Below the pieces are notes generated by a model. That model was given only the letters and a program-made list of their open reading frames with translations, was not told where the DNA came from and made no database searches. DNA of 64,000 nt from Shimia litoralis. GTDB taxonomy: Bacteria; Pseudomonadota; Alphaproteobacteria; Rhodobacterales; Rhodobacteraceae. The position numbers and the translations under genes are program-made. Shown piece after piece: positions 16,863-30,023 of the stretch (position 1 is its first letter; each line of letters starts with the position of its first letter). The stretch is taken from NCBI RefSeq assembly GCF_005518135.1, contig NZ_SULI01000001.1, positions 62,001 through 126,000 on the forward strand. Reading direction: 5' to 3'.

Positions 16863-19800
16863 ATGGGAACGCGTTTTTTTTCGGATAAAGATCGCCCGGT
16901 TCATCTTGGACCGTATCCTCTGGAACGTCTCAAGCGTCTCACGGGTGCGGCTGATCTTACACAAACGCCTGCGCAAGCGGCGCTTGAATTCCATCGCCCC
17001 GAGGATCCTGCCAGCATCGTGAATGCCATGGGCGAGTTTCAGGCAATGATGGATGCCATTCGCGATGGGTTTGTGAATACACAACTGGCGGATATCCCTG
17101 CGGATTTGACGGCACGCGCACATCACCTCAAGGCGTTCGGGTATTTTAACGATGCCTCAATGGTGGGTATCGGGCCAGTTCCTGATGCGGCCCTATTGGA
17201 CAGTCCGCTGTGCAATCCTGATATTGATCGCTTGGCCGAGGCGTTGCGTACGCGCCAAACCAAAACCTTGGCATCCGGTATCGACGTGATCATGGCGGAT
17301 CTTAAGGACAGTATGGAAGCCCCGGCGACACCGTTGCAAAATCACGGGCACGCCATCGTCTTTTTGTATGAACACACGCGTGAACCTGATGACGACGAGG
17401 TCGGCAGCGACTGGATCAAAAATGCGCAGGATCATCGGGCCTGTTTGCGGGCGACCGAAACGGCTGTGGTGATTGCCAACTATATTCGGCTTTTGGGGTA
17501 TGATGCGCGCGCGCATACCGCAACGTCCAGCGACGTTGATTTGAACAAGTTGGCCGTGGCGTCCGGGCTTGCTACCATGGAACAGGGCACGTTGGTGGCA
17601 CCGTGGATCGGGGACAGGTTCGGGGTGGCTGTGGTCACAACCCAGATGCCGCTTGCGCATGACGCCCCGCTGGCGGCGATGTCCGATCAACCATGGTTCA
17701 AAACGCGGGGCCCTGCGTGGTGGCTGGGGGCGGGTTTCGCCAAGTCTGCCCTGAACAGGGATCCCTATGCCAAGCGCCGATTTGTAGACGGGGCACACCC
17801 GTTTGAGCGGCTGAAGCGGAAAGACACGCCCACGACATATATCGACGAAGCCAACGTCGCCCGCGTGCCAAAACGTGCCGATATGTTCGCGCGCGCCCAG
17901 TTTGGCGATATGGGAAAAACCAACCAGGATGCTGCCAAGGGGGGGCATTATGTCCGCAAGTCAGCCCCGAGTTTTGCGCAACGTCGCGCGTTGGGTGCTT
18001 TTGTGTTGCTTCAGGATGGCGCCACAAATACGGCAGGAGCCCGGCCAAGTGATGCCGCGCGCAATGCGGCCAATCTCAAGGCCGCGTCCTATTTTCTTGG
18101 GGTGGATGCCGCGGGTCTCAGCCGTTGCCCGGATTGGAGTTGGTACAGTCATGATGCCACTGGCACGCCCATAGACCCGCCGCACGACCAAGCGTTGAGC
18201 ATTATTATTGATCAGGGTTTTGAAACCATGGAGGGGGCCAGCGGCGATGATTGGATCGCAGTGACCCAATCCATGCGCGCCTATCTGCGGTTTTCCCTGT
18301 TGGGGGGCGTGATCGCCCAGCACATTCGCAATTTGGGCTACAAGGCCAAGGCCCATACGGTGATGGATGGTGAGGTCTTGCAACCGCCTTTGCTGCTGTT
18401 GGCCGGATTGGGCGAAGTCAGTCGCATCGGCGAGGTGATCCTGAATCCCTATTTGGGGCCAAGACTGAAATCTGGTGCTGTCACCACGGATATGCCTGTC
18501 GCCCATGACAAGCCGATCGATTTTGGCCTGCAGAATTTTTGCGAGAACTGCAACAAATGTGCGCGAGAATGCCCGTCGGGGGCGATCACGGCAGGCCCGA
18601 AATTGATGTTCAACGGGTATGAAATCTGGAAGTCGGACAGCCAGAAATGCACGACCTATCGCATCACTCAGGCCGGCGGGGCGATGTGTGGGCGCTGTAT
18701 GAAAACCTGTCCTTGGAACCTCGAGGGGTTGTTTGTGCAAAAACCGTTTCGATGGGCGGCCACGAATATTCCGTCGGCAGCACCTGTGCTGGCCAAGCTG
18801 GATGATATGGTCGGACATGGCCGCATAAATGAAGTTAAGAAATGGTGGTGGGATCTCGAACTGGATGAGAGCGGCGGGTATCGCGCAACCTCGACGGCGG
18901 TTAATCAACGCGATCTTCAGACCGATCTGGACCTCAAGTATCAGGATCAAACCCTTGCGGTCTATCCCGCGCCGACCGCACCGCACCCTTGGCCCTATCC
19001 GTTCCCTATGGATCGCGAGGCAGGCATTGCCGCCTATGACGCAATGATTTCTGCCGCCGAGTATCAGGCGCGGCTTGCGCAAGGGGATACAAGTGTCGTG
19101 CACCGATATCAGGTACCAAGCCAAGAAGAGGCTCCGGTGATCCGCGTAGCGCTGAGCAAAGTCGACGCAATGACGACGGATGTCACCAAATACGAATTCT
19201 CCGCACTTGATGGGGCCCCACTGCCGGAATGGACAGCCGGGGCGCATCTTGATGTGTTGATCGCGCCAGAGTTCCTGCGTCAGTATTCGATGTCGGGCAA
19301 TCCGCGCGACCGCTCCACCTATCAGATTGGGGTGCTCAGAGAGGATGAGGGGCGCGGCGGATCGGCGTTGATGCACCGTATCTTTAGCGAAGGGCGCACA
19401 GTGTTTGTGTCAAAGCCCATCAACCATTTTGAGTTGGTCGAAGATGCCGCCAAAACCTTTTTGATGGGGGGTGGTATCGGGATTACGCCGATGATTGCCT
19501 TTGCTCATCGATTGCATGCTTTGGGTGCTGATTTCGAGATGCATTATTGTGCCAGCGTGAAACAACAGGCCGGATTTTTAGAGGATCTGAAGGCGGTGCC
19601 ATGGGCAGATCATGTGCACTTTCATTTTTCCGATCAAGGGACACGCGCCGATCTGGATCAGGTGCTGGCGGGGTATCAAGACAACTGGCATGTGTACACC
19701 TGTGGTCCAGATCGGTTCATGGATGGGGTGCTAAACGCAGCCACGCGTCAGGGCTTTCCTGACAGCGCATGTCACCTTGAATACTTTAGCGTGCCCGAAC

Positions 19801-20084
19801 AGCCTGAATATGAAAACCATGATTTTGTCTTGCGGTTGGCGCGCTCTGGCAAGGAATTGCTGGTGCCGCATGATCAAACCGCTGCGGATGTGTTAAATGC
19901 CAATGGATATCATGTGGATGTGAAATGTTCTGACGGGATTTGCGGCGTCTGCAAATGCGGGTTGATTGACGGGGATGTGGAACACCGTGATTTTGTGCTG
20001 TCAAACAAACAGCGCGAAAACACAATCATTCTGTGTCAATCCCGCGCGGCAGAACCTGATGGTGTGATCGAGCTTGATCTCTAG
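16863..20084 (+). CDS. Self-sufficient reductive dehalogenase fused to a flavin/NAD reductase (BhbA/NpRdhA-like)
   Basis: 1073 residues with no Tat signal or membrane helix, so a cytosolic, catabolic-type enzyme. Residues about 1-285 and 310-555 are two copies of the cobalamin-fold domain (each starts with ERLKR, Glu21 and about Glu314), the first copy lacking cluster cysteines. Two [4Fe-4S] sites follow: CENCNKCARECP (Cys560, 563, 566, 570) and Cys596 with CGRCMKTCP (Cys609, 612, 616). From residue 758 there is a phthalate-dioxygenase-reductase-like module: RQYSM flavin motif (Arg806), GGIGITPM nucleotide motif and a plant-type [2Fe-2S] (Cys1022, 1027, 1030, 1058). Such fusions (BhbA of Comamonas) reduce halophenols or halobenzoates using NAD(P)H. 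A GAGGGG site precedes ATG 16863. No rdhB anchor gene is adjacent. Confidence 0.88.
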   Translation: MGTRFFSDKDRPVHLGPYPLERLKRLTGAADLTQTPAQAALEFHRPEDPASIVNAMGEFQAMMDAIRDGFVNTQLADIPADLTARAHHLKAFGYFNDASMVGIGPVPDAALLDSPLCNPDIDRLAEALRTRQTKTLASGIDVIMADLKDSMEAPATPLQNHGHAIVFLYEHTREPDDDEVGSDWIKNAQDHRACLRATETAVVIANYIRLLGYDARAHTATSSDVDLNKLAVASGLATMEQGTLVAPWIGDRFGVAVVTTQMPLAHDAPLAAMSDQPWFKTRGPAWWLGAGFAKSALNRDPYAKRRFVDGAHPFERLKRKDTPTTYIDEANVARVPKRADMFARAQFGDMGKTNQDAAKGGHYVRKSAPSFAQRRALGAFVLLQDGATNTAGARPSDAARNAANLKAASYFLGVDAAGLSRCPDWSWYSHDATGTPIDPPHDQALSIIIDQGFETMEGASGDDWIAVTQSMRAYLRFSLLGGVIAQHIRNLGYKAKAHTVMDGEVLQPPLLLLAGLGEVSRIGEVILNPYLGPRLKSGAVTTDMPVAHDKPIDFGLQNFCENCNKCARECPSGAITAGPKLMFNGYEIWKSDSQKCTTYRITQAGGAMCGRCMKTCPWNLEGLFVQKPFRWAATNIPSAAPVLAKLDDMVGHGRINEVKKWWWDLELDESGGYRATSTAVNQRDLQTDLDLKYQDQTLAVYPAPTAPHPWPYPFPMDREAGIAAYDAMISAAEYQARLAQGDTSVVHRYQVPSQEEAPVIRVALSKVDAMTTDVTKYEFSALDGAPLPEWTAGAHLDVLIAPEFLRQYSMSGNPRDRSTYQIGVLREDEGRGGSALMHRIFSEGRTVFVSKPINHFELVEDAAKTFLMGGGIGITPMIAFAHRLHALGADFEMHYCASVKQQAGFLEDLKAVPWADHVHFHFSDQGTRADLDQVLAGYQDNWHVYTCGPDRFMDGVLNAATRQGFPDSACHLEYFSVPEQPEYENHDFVLRLARSGKELLVPHDQTAADVLNANGYHVDVKCSDGICGVCKCGLIDGDVEHRDFVLSNKQRENTIILCQSRAAEPDGVIELDL

Positions 20085-20097
20085 AGGGTAAGGGGGC

Positions 20098-20126
20098 TCC
20101 TGTGCGATGGGGACCACCGCACAGGA
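20098..20126. terminator. Bidirectional terminator between the dehalogenase gene and katG
   Basis: TCCTGTGCG (20098-20106) pairs perfectly with CGCACAGGA (20118-20126) between two convergent genes. Confidence 0.7.
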
Positions 20127-20137
20127 AGTTTGTATGG

Positions 20138-22404
<2,267 letters not shown>

Positions 22405-22413
<9 letters not shown>

Positions 22414-23337
22414 ATCTCTATTAAGCAGCTGCGATATTTCGAGGCGCTCGCGCGGCACGGGCATTTTGGGCGCGCTGCCGAGGATTGCGCAATTTCCCAA
22501 CCTGCTTTGTCTGTCCAGATCAAAGATTTAGAGGAAACTCTGGGTGCGCCCCTTGTCGAACGGGGACCAAAGCGCGTCCGCCTGACCAGTCTGGGTGAAG
22601 AGCTTGCACTTAGAGCGCGCAAAATATTGCGATCCGTGGAAGAATTGGGTGACTTGGCGCGGGCCTCGCAAAACCCTTTGTTGGGGCGGCTCAGATTTGG
22701 GGTGATCCCCACAATAGCGCCATATTTCTTACCTGGATTTATTGGAACGCTGACCCATCATTTTCCAAATCTTGACTTGCGCCCACGCGAGGCAGTGACA
22801 AGCAGCTTGATCACAGATTTGCTCGAGGGGCGTCTGGACATGGCTGTGGTCGCCCTGCCTGTGTCGGAACCAACGTTGCACGAGCAGGCTCTGTTTGACG
22901 AAGAATTTGTCTTGGTGCGTGCGCTTAAAGATGCCCAAAAGCCCGTGCCGGATTCTGATATGCTGCGTGAAATGCGTCTGCTGCTCTTGGAGGAAGGGCA
23001 TTGTTTTCGGGATCAGGCGCTGTCGTTTTGTAAAATGTCGTCTCCGCTACCACGCGATGTGATGGAAGGCAGCTCTTTGACGACACTGGTTCAGATGGTC
23101 GGGGCCGGTATTGGTGTGACCCTGATACCCGAAATGGCGATCCCGATCGAGACGCGCTCTGCACCAGTTTCAGTGGCGCGCTTGGCCAATCCACGGCCCA
23201 CACGCAGCATCGGATTCGTCTGGCGCAAGACAAACCCCCTTTCTGATCAGCTTTCGTATATTTCCAAACTGGTCCTGCCGCCGTCCCGCGAGGTGTCGGA
23301 GCCTGAGCATGAAACAGCGAGTGCAGGCCAAGTGTGA
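22405..23337 (+). CDS. oxyR: Hydrogen-peroxide-sensing LysR-family activator
   Basis: 310 residues. The N-terminal LysR helix-turn-helix spans residues 1-60 (ISIKQLRYFEALARHGHFGR onward). The redox switch is recognisable as EEGHCFRDQALSFC, with two Cys separated by eight residues as in E. coli OxyR Cys199/Cys208. Disulfide formation would activate the divergent katG and adjust its own transcription. Reading begins at ATG 22405; the ribosome-binding site is weak (GATAGG). It is convergent with the next gene (10 bp apart). Confidence 0.95.
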
Positions 23338-23347
23338 TTTTAAAACG

Positions 23348-24280
23348 CTAGGGTTTAAGCCCGTAGTATTCGGCATTGCGCATTTGTTTCGGGGTGCAGC
23401 CAAATTCTTTTTTGTAATGCTCGGTCAGGGTGCCATAGGTCTGATACCCCGATGCCAAGGCGACTTCGATCATGGCCATATTGGTCTGTGAAACCAACTG
23501 TTTGGCATGGTGAAGTCGGATTTTACGATAGGCAATCTGGGGTGATATTTCTGTCTTTTGTTTGAAACGCCGTTCGATATTGCGGGTCGATACCCCGACA
23601 ATTTCCGAAATTTCGGCTGTTTGCAAAGGTTCTTCTATGTGTTGCCCCATCAACTCTAGGACATCGCAAATCAATTTGTCGCCTTGGGCCGTTTGCACCA
23701 GGCTCCAGATCAGCCCAGTGTCATTTTGTTGGTTCTTCTGGCTGAGACCGACATATTCGGAAACGGACCGCGCGGTGAACTCTCCGTAGTCTTGCGAAAT
23801 CAATTCGATCAGCATCATTTGGGCTGCTAATGCGCTGATTGCGCTATGAAAAGGGCCAGAGGAAGCGGTCGCCCCTTCGGAAATGGTGAGATCAAGATGC
23901 TCTTCGCGCAGGGATGTTTGAAAATTGGGGTGTACCGCCAGCGTATGACCCAAGGCAAAGCTGGTTTCGAGCGGCAAAAACACTGCGCCGCCGATCAACA
24001 GGGTCCGGTTGGCCATCGCCAGAATGGTTTTGACACGAGACGCTTGCGGGCGCGGGACAGACCATCGGTCGTGCATGCTTCCAAGAAAAATGGCCGTACG
24101 GTCGCGCCAATCGGCGCTTTCCATCGTGTGCAACCGTGCCATCGACAGAATGGACATGTTGTACATATTGGTTTCGGTCAGGGTGTTCGCCGCTGTCAGG
24201 ATGCTCGACAAAACCTGCGCCGCAGCGGTCTCGTGATCGCTTTGACATATGATGACGCAGCTCTTGCTTTTGCCGGACAT
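23348..24280 (-). CDS. GlxA-type AraC-family regulator with DJ-1/PfpI-like N-terminal domain
   Basis: 310 residues. Residues 1-190 resemble the class I glutamine-amidotransferase-like (DJ-1/PfpI) sensor domain of GlxA regulators (a family including carnitine and glycine-betaine regulators). The C-terminal AraC helix-turn-helix pair comprises EISEIVGVSTRNIERRFKQK and MAMIEVALASGYQTYGTLTE. The ligand cannot be told from sequence. It is divergent from nadA with a 274-bp gap and convergent with oxyR, so its target is probably elsewhere or itself. Confidence 0.85.
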   Translation of the reverse strand: MSGKSKSCVIICQSDHETAAAQVLSSILTAANTLTETNMYNMSILSMARLHTMESADWRDRTAIFLGSMHDRWSVPRPQASRVKTILAMANRTLLIGGAVFLPLETSFALGHTLAVHPNFQTSLREEHLDLTISEGATASSGPFHSAISALAAQMMLIELISQDYGEFTARSVSEYVGLSQKNQQNDTGLIWSLVQTAQGDKLICDVLELMGQHIEEPLQTAEISEIVGVSTRNIERRFKQKTEISPQIAYRKIRLHHAKQLVSQTNMAMIEVALASGYQTYGTLTEHYKKEFGCTPKQMRNAEYYGLKP

Positions 24281-24554
24281 TTGGACCCGCTTGTGACCAG
24301 AGTTTCAATTCCCACAGACCGGGACGCATCGCAAATGCGTACCTGCGGGTGCATACTTGCGTGCCTGTTTTTCGCGATGATGTCCAGTGGTCTGGCCTGG
24401 AAACCATGGGAGCGTACAGGAAACGAATTGTGCTTTTGGTGGAAATTTGATTGTTCAGTCAAAGGAATGCGCATGATCGGGGGTGTTTATCTCTGGCAAA
24501 ATAGGGCGCAGTCGACTAAAGAATGGCCCCACCTTTTGAGGCAGGAAGAATACG
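24281..24554. other. Divergent intergenic region before nadA
   Basis: 274 bp without a supported gene. TTTGA-N8-TCAAA at 24448-24465 is a small inverted repeat that could be an operator for the nad operon. No riboswitch was recognised. Confidence 0.3.
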
Positions 24555-25604
24555 TTGCTAGATTTACCCACCGTCCGGACCGCTCTGGCCGAGAAATATG
24601 ACCTTGCGCCGTCCCCCGAACTCGCTGAGTCCATGTCGGACATCTATGAAAAGATGAACCGCGTGGTGTCACCCGCAGACTGGGCGATTTATGCGCCCTA
24701 TGTCAAAGCGATCAATGATCTCAAGGTAAAACGCAACGCGGTGATCCTTGGCCATAACTATATGACGCCCGAAATCTATCACGGCGTTGCAGATTTTGTC
24801 GGCGATAGCTTGCAATTGGCGATCAAGGCCACAGAGGTCGAAGCCGACGTGATCGTGCAAGGTGGCGTGCACTTTATGGCTGAAACGTCCAAGATTTTAA
24901 GTCCGGACAAGATCGTTTTGATGCCGGACATGGAGGCAGGGTGTTCGCTGGCGGAAAGCATTACCGCAGAAGGCGTTGAAGAGATGCGCGCCAAGTATCC
25001 AGGTGCGCCTGTCGTGTCGTATGTGAACACTACTGCCGAGGTCAAAGCCGCCTCTGATATTTGCTGTACATCCTCCAATGCTGTCCAGATCGTGGACGCG
25101 ATGGAGTCTGACACAGTCATTATGACACCGGATCAATATTTGGCGCAAAACGTGGCCAATGAGTCCAAGAAAAAGGTAGTTTACTGGCCCGGGTCCTGCA
25201 TCGTGCATGAACTCTATAGGCCAGAAGATCTGCGCGCCTATCGTGAATTTGATCCGGACGTAAAGATCATTGCACACCCTGAATGCACCCCCGAAGTTGT
25301 GGCCGAAGCTGACTTTACCGGCTCGACCAGCGGGATTGTGAAGTGGGTTAAGGACAACAATCCAAAATCTGCGATGTTGGTCACCGAATGTTCGATGGCA
25401 TCAAATATTTCGGATGAATTGCCCGATGTGGAATTCGCCAAGCCCTGCAATATGTGCCCGTTCATGAAGAAAATCACATTGGAAAAAATCCTGTATGCGC
25501 TCGATACTATGACGGGTCAGGTCGAAGTCGACGCTGCGGTTGCAGACAAGGCGCGCCTCTCGGTCGAAGCGATGATTGATCTTTCGCGCAAGCTGGGCAT
25601 CTAA
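24555..25604 (+). CDS. nadA: Quinolinate synthase
   Basis: 349-residue cytosolic [4Fe-4S] enzyme condensing iminoaspartate with dihydroxyacetone phosphate to quinolinate, second step of de novo NAD synthesis. Conserved cysteines occur in DICCTSSNAVQ (Cys170/171), TECSMASNI (Cys279) and CNMCPFMK (Cys298, Cys301); HNYMTPEIYH is the N-terminal substrate-binding segment. The apparent start is TTG 24555, supported by AGGAAG seven bases upstream; no better ATG exists before the conserved region. It leads the nadA-nadB-nadC operon, with 10 bp to nadB. Confidence 0.95.
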   Translation: MLDLPTVRTALAEKYDLAPSPELAESMSDIYEKMNRVVSPADWAIYAPYVKAINDLKVKRNAVILGHNYMTPEIYHGVADFVGDSLQLAIKATEVEADVIVQGGVHFMAETSKILSPDKIVLMPDMEAGCSLAESITAEGVEEMRAKYPGAPVVSYVNTTAEVKAASDICCTSSNAVQIVDAMESDTVIMTPDQYLAQNVANESKKKVVYWPGSCIVHELYRPEDLRAYREFDPDVKIIAHPECTPEVVAEADFTGSTSGIVKWVKDNNPKSAMLVTECSMASNISDELPDVEFAKPCNMCPFMKKITLEKILYALDTMTGQVEVDAAVADKARLSVEAMIDLSRKLGI

Positions 25605-25614
25605 GGACGTGCGC

Positions 25615-27183
25615 ATGCGCGAAGTCTCTACAGACAGGGTCGTGATTGTCGGAGCCGGACTTGGGGCGCTGTATGCCGCGCTCAAGCTGGCGCCGCATCC
25701 AGTCCTGATGATTTCGCCCGAAAAGCTGGGTGAGGGCGCAAGTTCGGCTTGGGCCCAGGGCGGGGTTGCCGCTGCGATGGATATTGCCGACAGTCCGCGA
25801 TCTCATGCGTCGGATACCGAACGCGCCGGTGCTGGCACCGTCGATCCGGCAGTGGCTGATCTCGTGACGCGAGAAGCGCGCGACTATATTCTTGATTTGA
25901 CCACCATGGGTACGCCGTTTGATCGCACCAAAGATGGCGGATATGTGCTGTCGCGTGAAGCGGCGCACAGCTTTGCGCGGGTGGTGCGGGTTAAAGGGGA
26001 TCAGGCTGGCGCTGAAATTATGCGCGCGCTCATTGAGCAGGTACGTAAAACGCCATCTATTCAAGTGCTCGAGGGCGTTCTGGCGATTGCGCTTGATCAC
26101 AACGAAGGCGGCGTCACGGGTGTTGCGATTCAAGAGGCCGATACAGACGCCTCTGCGCCGGTGATGGTACGGGGCTCTGCCTATTTACTGGCGGGTGGCG
26201 GGTCTGGCGGGTTGTATGCGCTGACCACCAACCCTCCGCGCATTCGCGGACAAGTGATCGGGATGGCTGCACGGGCAGGGGCCATCATTGCCGATGCCGA
26301 GTTTGTCCAATTTCACCCCACCGCGATTGATGTGGGCGAAGATCCAGCCCCGTTGGCCACCGAGGCCCTGCGCGGAGAAGGCGCGATTCTGGTCAACATG
26401 CATGGCGAACGGTTTATGCGCGATGTGCACCCGGACGCAGAATTGGCCCCGCGCGATGTTGTCGCCCGCGAGATTTTTGCCCAATGGCAGGCCGGAAATC
26501 GTCCGATGCTTGATACTCGCGCAGCTCTTGGCGACACTGTAAATACACAGTTTCCCGCTGTGGCAGAGGCCTGTGCGCGCAATGGGCTAAACCCTGCGCA
26601 CGACCTGATACCGGTTGCCGCTGCTGCGCATTATCATATGGGGGGTGTGGCAACTGACATAGATGGGCGCAGCACGCTCGCAAACCTCTGGGTGTGTGGC
26701 GAGGCATCGTCAACCGGGTTGCATGGTGCAAACCGATTGGCGTCAAACGGTTTGCTCGAAGCCCTTGTATATGCGCGCATATGTGCGCTGGGCATTTCGA
26801 AAACCTTGGCCGCACCCCTTGGCACCGCACCGCTTGATATTGTGTTCACGGGGGTCGGGCCTGTAGCTGACGGCCAAGCTGTCGCAGAATTGCGCCAAAC
26901 AATGACGGAATATGTTGGTGTGGTGCGCGATGCCGCGGGGCTTACGACGGCCCTAAGACGGATATCCGATCTTGAACAGGCGAACGCCAGTTGCGAGAGT
27001 TTCTTGAATATGACAGCCACAGCCACCTTGATTGCCGCCTGCGCGCTGGTCCGCGAGGAAAGCCGCGGTGCGCATGAACGCTCGGATTTTCCCGATGTGT
27101 CCGCTGGCCCGGCCAAGCGGTCTCGGATGACACTGGCGCAGGCACTGCGTATTCGCAATGACATCACAAAGGACGCCCGATGA
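25615..27183 (+). CDS. nadB: L-aspartate oxidase
   Basis: 522-residue FAD enzyme oxidising L-aspartate to iminoaspartate, the substrate of NadA. The dinucleotide-binding motif VVIVGAGLGALYAAL is at the N-terminus. SSAWAQGGVAAAM and the RGEGAILVN / HYHMGGVATD segments are characteristic of the succinate dehydrogenase/fumarate reductase flavoprotein superfamily, with the C-terminal helical bundle after residue 420. ATG 25615 puts the flavin motif at the N-terminus. Its stop overlaps the nadC start by 4 bp. Confidence 0.95.
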   Translation: MREVSTDRVVIVGAGLGALYAALKLAPHPVLMISPEKLGEGASSAWAQGGVAAAMDIADSPRSHASDTERAGAGTVDPAVADLVTREARDYILDLTTMGTPFDRTKDGGYVLSREAAHSFARVVRVKGDQAGAEIMRALIEQVRKTPSIQVLEGVLAIALDHNEGGVTGVAIQEADTDASAPVMVRGSAYLLAGGGSGGLYALTTNPPRIRGQVIGMAARAGAIIADAEFVQFHPTAIDVGEDPAPLATEALRGEGAILVNMHGERFMRDVHPDAELAPRDVVAREIFAQWQAGNRPMLDTRAALGDTVNTQFPAVAEACARNGLNPAHDLIPVAAAAHYHMGGVATDIDGRSTLANLWVCGEASSTGLHGANRLASNGLLEALVYARICALGISKTLAAPLGTAPLDIVFTGVGPVADGQAVAELRQTMTEYVGVVRDAAGLTTALRRISDLEQANASCESFLNMTATATLIAACALVREESRGAHERSDFPDVSAGPAKRSRMTLAQALRIRNDITKDAR

Positions 27184-28028
27184 GCTATGCAACCCTCCCC
27201 GATTTGGTGCTTGAACCGCTTGTGCGCAACGCGCTTATGGAAGATCTGGGCAGTTACGGCGATGTCACCACACGCGCGGTGATCCCTGCTGACACGACCT
27301 ATCGGGCCACACTGAATGCGCGCGAAGATGCCCATGTCTCGGGGATGCAAATTGCGGCCCTCGCATTTCGTCTTGTTGATCCGTCGTTGAGCATCAAAAC
27401 CATCATCGCGGATGGCCAAACCTGCCGCAAAGGTGACACGTTGATGGAGATATCTGGATCCGCAGCGTCAATTCTGTCGGGGGAACGCGTGGCGTTGAAT
27501 TTTGCTGGTCGGCTGACAGGGATTGCCACCAAAACAGCCGGATTTGTGGCGCGTGCCAAGGGCACCAAAGCCCGTATTACCTGCACCCGCAAAACCACGC
27601 CGGGTTTACGGATTGTGGAAAAACTGGCGGTGTTGCATGGCGGTGGGTTCAATCATCGCTATTCCCTATCGGACGCCATCTTGATCAAAGACAACCACAT
27701 CGCGGCAGCTGGCGGTGTCCAATCCGTGCTGGAGGCGACCAAGGCCCACGCGTCACATATGATGGCCGTGGAAATCGAAGTCGACACATTGGATCAGCTG
27801 GCCGAGGTCTTGAACGTTGGCGGGGCCAGCGTGGTGCTTTTGGACAACATGGACAATGCGATGCTGCGCGAGGCAGTTCAGATGGTGGATGGACGCATGG
27901 CGACCGAGGCCTCGGGGAATGTCACGTTGGACCGTATTGCAGAGATTGCACAAACCGGCGTGGATTACATTTCTTCAGGGGCATTGACCCATTCGGCCCG
28001 TACCGTTGATCTGGGGCTGGACTTTTAG
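27180..28028 (+). CDS. nadC: Nicotinate-nucleotide pyrophosphorylase (quinolinate phosphoribosyltransferase)
   Basis: 282-residue type II phosphoribosyltransferase converting quinolinate and PRPP to nicotinate mononucleotide, completing the pathway begun by nadA and nadB. Typical segments are TRKTTPGLRIVEKLAV, NHRYSLSDAILIKDNHI and VEIEVDTLDQL, plus the C-terminal YISSGALTHSA. Translationally coupled to nadB through ATGA at 27180-27183. Confidence 0.96.
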   Translation: MSYATLPDLVLEPLVRNALMEDLGSYGDVTTRAVIPADTTYRATLNAREDAHVSGMQIAALAFRLVDPSLSIKTIIADGQTCRKGDTLMEISGSAASILSGERVALNFAGRLTGIATKTAGFVARAKGTKARITCTRKTTPGLRIVEKLAVLHGGGFNHRYSLSDAILIKDNHIAAAGGVQSVLEATKAHASHMMAVEIEVDTLDQLAEVLNVGGASVVLLDNMDNAMLREAVQMVDGRMATEASGNVTLDRIAEIAQTGVDYISSGALTHSARTVDLGLDF

Positions 28029-28148
28029 GCGCTGATTGCGCAGTCAACAACATAGGGTGCCATGATTTTGTACCCCTCTCGGATTTTCGGGATCTAGCTG
28101 CGCAATTTCGGTGAGTGAGTTAACGTTGACTTGGGATAGGGTCGCCTC

Positions 28149-28550
28149 ATGAAAAATCGTATTTTTTTGATCTTCTGTTCGGTTGGCTTGGTGCCTATTG
28201 CGCTGAGCTATGGGGCTAAACCGTCGCTCACTTTGGGCACCCTTTTTGATATCTCGGTGGATACGGTAAATCTCACGCATATTATGCGCGCGGTTATGGG
28301 GCTGTACCTTGGGATGATCGTGCTGTGGGTGTTGGGGGCGTTTAACAAGCGTATAGAAGGCCCCGCATTGATCGCCTGTTCTGTGTTCATGCTCGGATTG
28401 GCGGCGGGGCGCGTGTTAAGCTTCGCGATGGACGGCCTGCCGCACTGGCTGCTTGTTGTATATGCGGTTCTTGAAGGTGTGCTCGGCTTTACGGCGCTGA
28501 AACTCTACAGCGACAGTGTCTCGGATGGGGCGCCGACCTCGAAACCCTAG
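28149..28550 (+). CDS. DUF4345-like four-helix membrane protein
   Basis: 133 residues with four predicted transmembrane helices: IFLIFCSVGLVPIAL, MRAVMGLYLGMIVLWVLGAF, LIACSVFMLGLAAGRVLSFA and WLLVVYAVLEGVLGFTAL. The central AGRVLSFAMDG segment matches DUF4345. Such proteins are small inner-membrane proteins of unknown function. It lies 120 bp after nadC on the same strand and ends with its own hairpin. Confidence 0.7.
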   Translation: MKNRIFLIFCSVGLVPIALSYGAKPSLTLGTLFDISVDTVNLTHIMRAVMGLYLGMIVLWVLGAFNKRIEGPALIACSVFMLGLAAGRVLSFAMDGLPHWLLVVYAVLEGVLGFTALKLYSDSVSDGAPTSKP

Positions 28551-28555
28551 ATCGA

Positions 28556-28600
28556 AGACGTATCACCTACCGTGGATGTGCCACGACAGGTGTACGTCTT
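28556..28600 (+). terminator. Hairpin downstream of the DUF4345 gene
   Basis: AGACGTATCACCT and AGGTGTACGTCT form outer arms, with CGTGG/CCACG pairing inside. The T-run is short, so this may be a bidirectional terminator for the convergent acyl-CoA dehydrogenase gene as well. Confidence 0.55.
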
Positions 28601-28663
28601 ATGTGTGAGACCCAAAATAGCGCGACGGTTTCGGCCCGGCCATTTTGGGGGATGACATTGATC

Positions 28664-29905
<1,242 letters not shown>

Positions 29906-30023
29906 GAAAATCCTCGTTAACTGAGAAGGGGCGGGACCCGAAAGGTCCGATTGACCTGATCATAGCTGTTCGATTGAACATTTATGAAATTTATTTTAGC
30001 TATGTTAAGTATTCACAGTGGTA

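Noticed and set aside
17961-19376. 471-residue minus-strand open frame inside the dehalogenase gene
   Set aside because: Opposite a clear multi-domain coding sequence, no ribosome-binding site, Arg/His/Cys-rich; a shadow frame.
28044-28280. 78-residue minus-strand open frame after nadC
   Set aside because: Half antisense to the DUF4345 gene, and no ribosome-binding site was seen.
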